The notes under the pieces were generated by a model, which saw only the letters and a program-made list of their open reading frames with translations, did not search any database and was not told the origin of the DNA. A stretch of 64,000 bases of DNA from Bacillota bacterium (GTDB taxonomy: Bacteria > Bacillota > Clostridia > Tissierellales > Tissierellaceae), in assembly GCA_023388495.1 (NCBI GenBank), contig JAEWGC010000006.1:62001-126000 (forward strand), read 5' to 3'. Shown here one piece after another: positions 63,416-64,000 of this stretch (within the stretch, counting starts at the first letter, position 1; each line of letters opens with the position of its first letter). The translations under genes and the position numbers were made by a program.

Positions 63416-63451
63416 TGTCAAAATGACAAAAATATAACTATGATTTTGTCA
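63416..63451 (+). promoter_or_regulatory. Candidate activator sites upstream of the second reductase
   Basis: TGTCA-AAA-TGACA (63416-63428) is a perfect dyad of the same form as at 53053-53065. A second TGTCA lies at 63447-63451. They are about 120-150 bp before the sigma-54 promoter. Confidence 0.65.
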
Positions 63452-63567
63452 TAAATGAATCTTATTTTACTAGTCATGTGTATAAGATTTATTAATGACA
63501 TATAAAATATGTTTAAAAATTAACACTTCCATAATTCTTTAATTATTATTTAAGGAAAACCTAACTA

Positions 63568-63583
63568 TGGCATAAAAATTGCA
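63568..63583 (+). promoter_or_regulatory. Sigma-54 promoter of the second reductase gene
   Basis: TGGCAT-N5-TTGCA, the same form as at 53206-53221 and 20572-20587, 57 bp upstream of the TTG start. Confidence 0.85.
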
Positions 63584-63640
63584 AATATAAATACAGTATT
63601 GGATTTATATATTCTAAATAATTATGCCGAGGTGATAATT

Positions 63641-64000
63641 TTGAAACGAAGAACGTTTTTGAAACTTTCTGCTTTTACAGCTAGTGCTGCTGCTTTGGGA
63701 TTAGGAGTGACAGGATGTAACAAACCTACTAGTACAACAGATCCAGTAGATGAATTTCCAGTATATAAAGGAAATCCTAACAATTTAGTAGAAGCAACTG
63801 TAGACAGAAAAACAGGAGAGGTAACTCCTAATGAAAATGTTATGATACGTCATAGTGTATGTATGTCATGTTATAACAATTGTGGCAATAGAGTTAAAAT
63901 TGATAAAACCACTAACAAAGTTATTGGAGTTACAGGAAATCCATTCCATCCAGTATGTGCTGAGCCAGCACTAGACTATAATAACACTGTAGAAGAATCA
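63641..64000 (+). CDS. Second Tat-exported molybdopterin reductase catalytic subunit, partial
   Basis: The first 120 codons, cut by the window end. TTG start after GAGGTG. Twin-Arg motif RRTFLK, then a lipobox-like GVTGC, then MIRHSVCMSCYNNCGNRVKI and GVTGNPFHP. It aligns over its whole visible length with the gene at 53266 (MRHSACLGCYSSCGNRVKI, RVYGNPYNP). It is a diverged paralogue with its own sigma-54 promoter. Whether it also has a selenocysteine cannot be seen; the site would lie near 64410. Confidence 0.88.
   Translation, partial: MKRRTFLKLSAFTASAAALGLGVTGCNKPTSTTDPVDEFPVYKGNPNNLVEATVDRKTGEVTPNENVMIRHSVCMSCYNNCGNRVKIDKTTNKVIGVTGNPFHPVCAEPALDYNNTVEES

Noticed and set aside
1..64000. 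CRISPR arrays, tRNA and rRNA genes, prophage genes
   Set aside because: No regularly spaced repeats, no tRNA-like cloverleaf and no rRNA stretches were seen, and no phage structural or integrase genes.

Overview
The window looks like the chromosome of a low-GC anaerobic Firmicute of the Clostridia/Tissierellia type. The signs are strong AT bias, AGGAGG ribosome binding sites, frequent TTG/GTG starts, a D-proline reductase (Stickland) operon, a NAD-linked selenocysteine formate dehydrogenase, rubrerythrin and PerR. Naming the genus would be guesswork. No tRNA, rRNA or CRISPR array was seen.

Layout. 1-4930: fragment of a glyoxalase-like gene, then a two-component system with an ABC exporter of the peptide/antibiotic-resistance type. 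5098-7072: split chromate-type transporter and a convergent LysR regulator. 7181-10157: DUF134 regulator, Mrp/NBP35 ATPase and a glutamate-synthase-like flavoprotein, with gene fragments. 10435-14339: zinc uptake locus under a Fur-family regulator. 14394-16248: gene debris, including a truncated EamA transporter, plus degV. 16294-17365: rubrerythrin and PerR. 17455-26093: amidohydrolase, the sigma-54 activator prdR and prdC-prdA-small gene-prdB-prdF. 26077-30713: PHP hydrolase and an iron/phosphonate-type ABC importer. 30924-34717: DNA-repair-like radical SAM pair and an ABC-F resistance protein with an attenuator leader. 34843-41825: a very short transcription unit, rsgA, a nitronate-monooxygenase-like protein, alr, ung, an acetate-type transporter and small genes. 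42151-48700: NuoE/NuoF/NuoG-like proteins, a ferritin-like protein and selenocysteine FdhA. 48718-52955: mog, mobA and modC-modB-modA-modE. 53052-64000: a molybdenum respiration island.

Three genes are read through an in-frame TGA: prdB (24749), fdhA (47066) and a tetrathionate-reductase-like catalytic subunit (54037). Each TGA falls at the known or expected active-site position and each is followed by a hairpin. The ORF continues in the same frame every time, so these are selenoproteins rather than broken genes.

The region of most interest is 53052-64000. A Tat-exported, lipid-anchored molybdopterin selenoprotein is encoded with a TorD-like chaperone, a four-cluster ferredoxin and TatA, behind a sigma-54 promoter. 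The operon has no NrfD/TtrC-type membrane quinol dehydrogenase. The next operon has a sigma-70-type promoter and encodes an Fe-S protein, an exported binding protein, a sensor kinase and an NtrC-type activator. It is followed by a second copy of the catalytic gene, cut by the window end, behind another sigma-54 promoter. The same TGTCA-N3-TGACA element lies upstream of both sigma-54 promoters and is a candidate binding site for the activator. The neighbouring molybdate uptake and molybdopterin nucleotide genes would supply cofactor to this enzyme and to FdhA.
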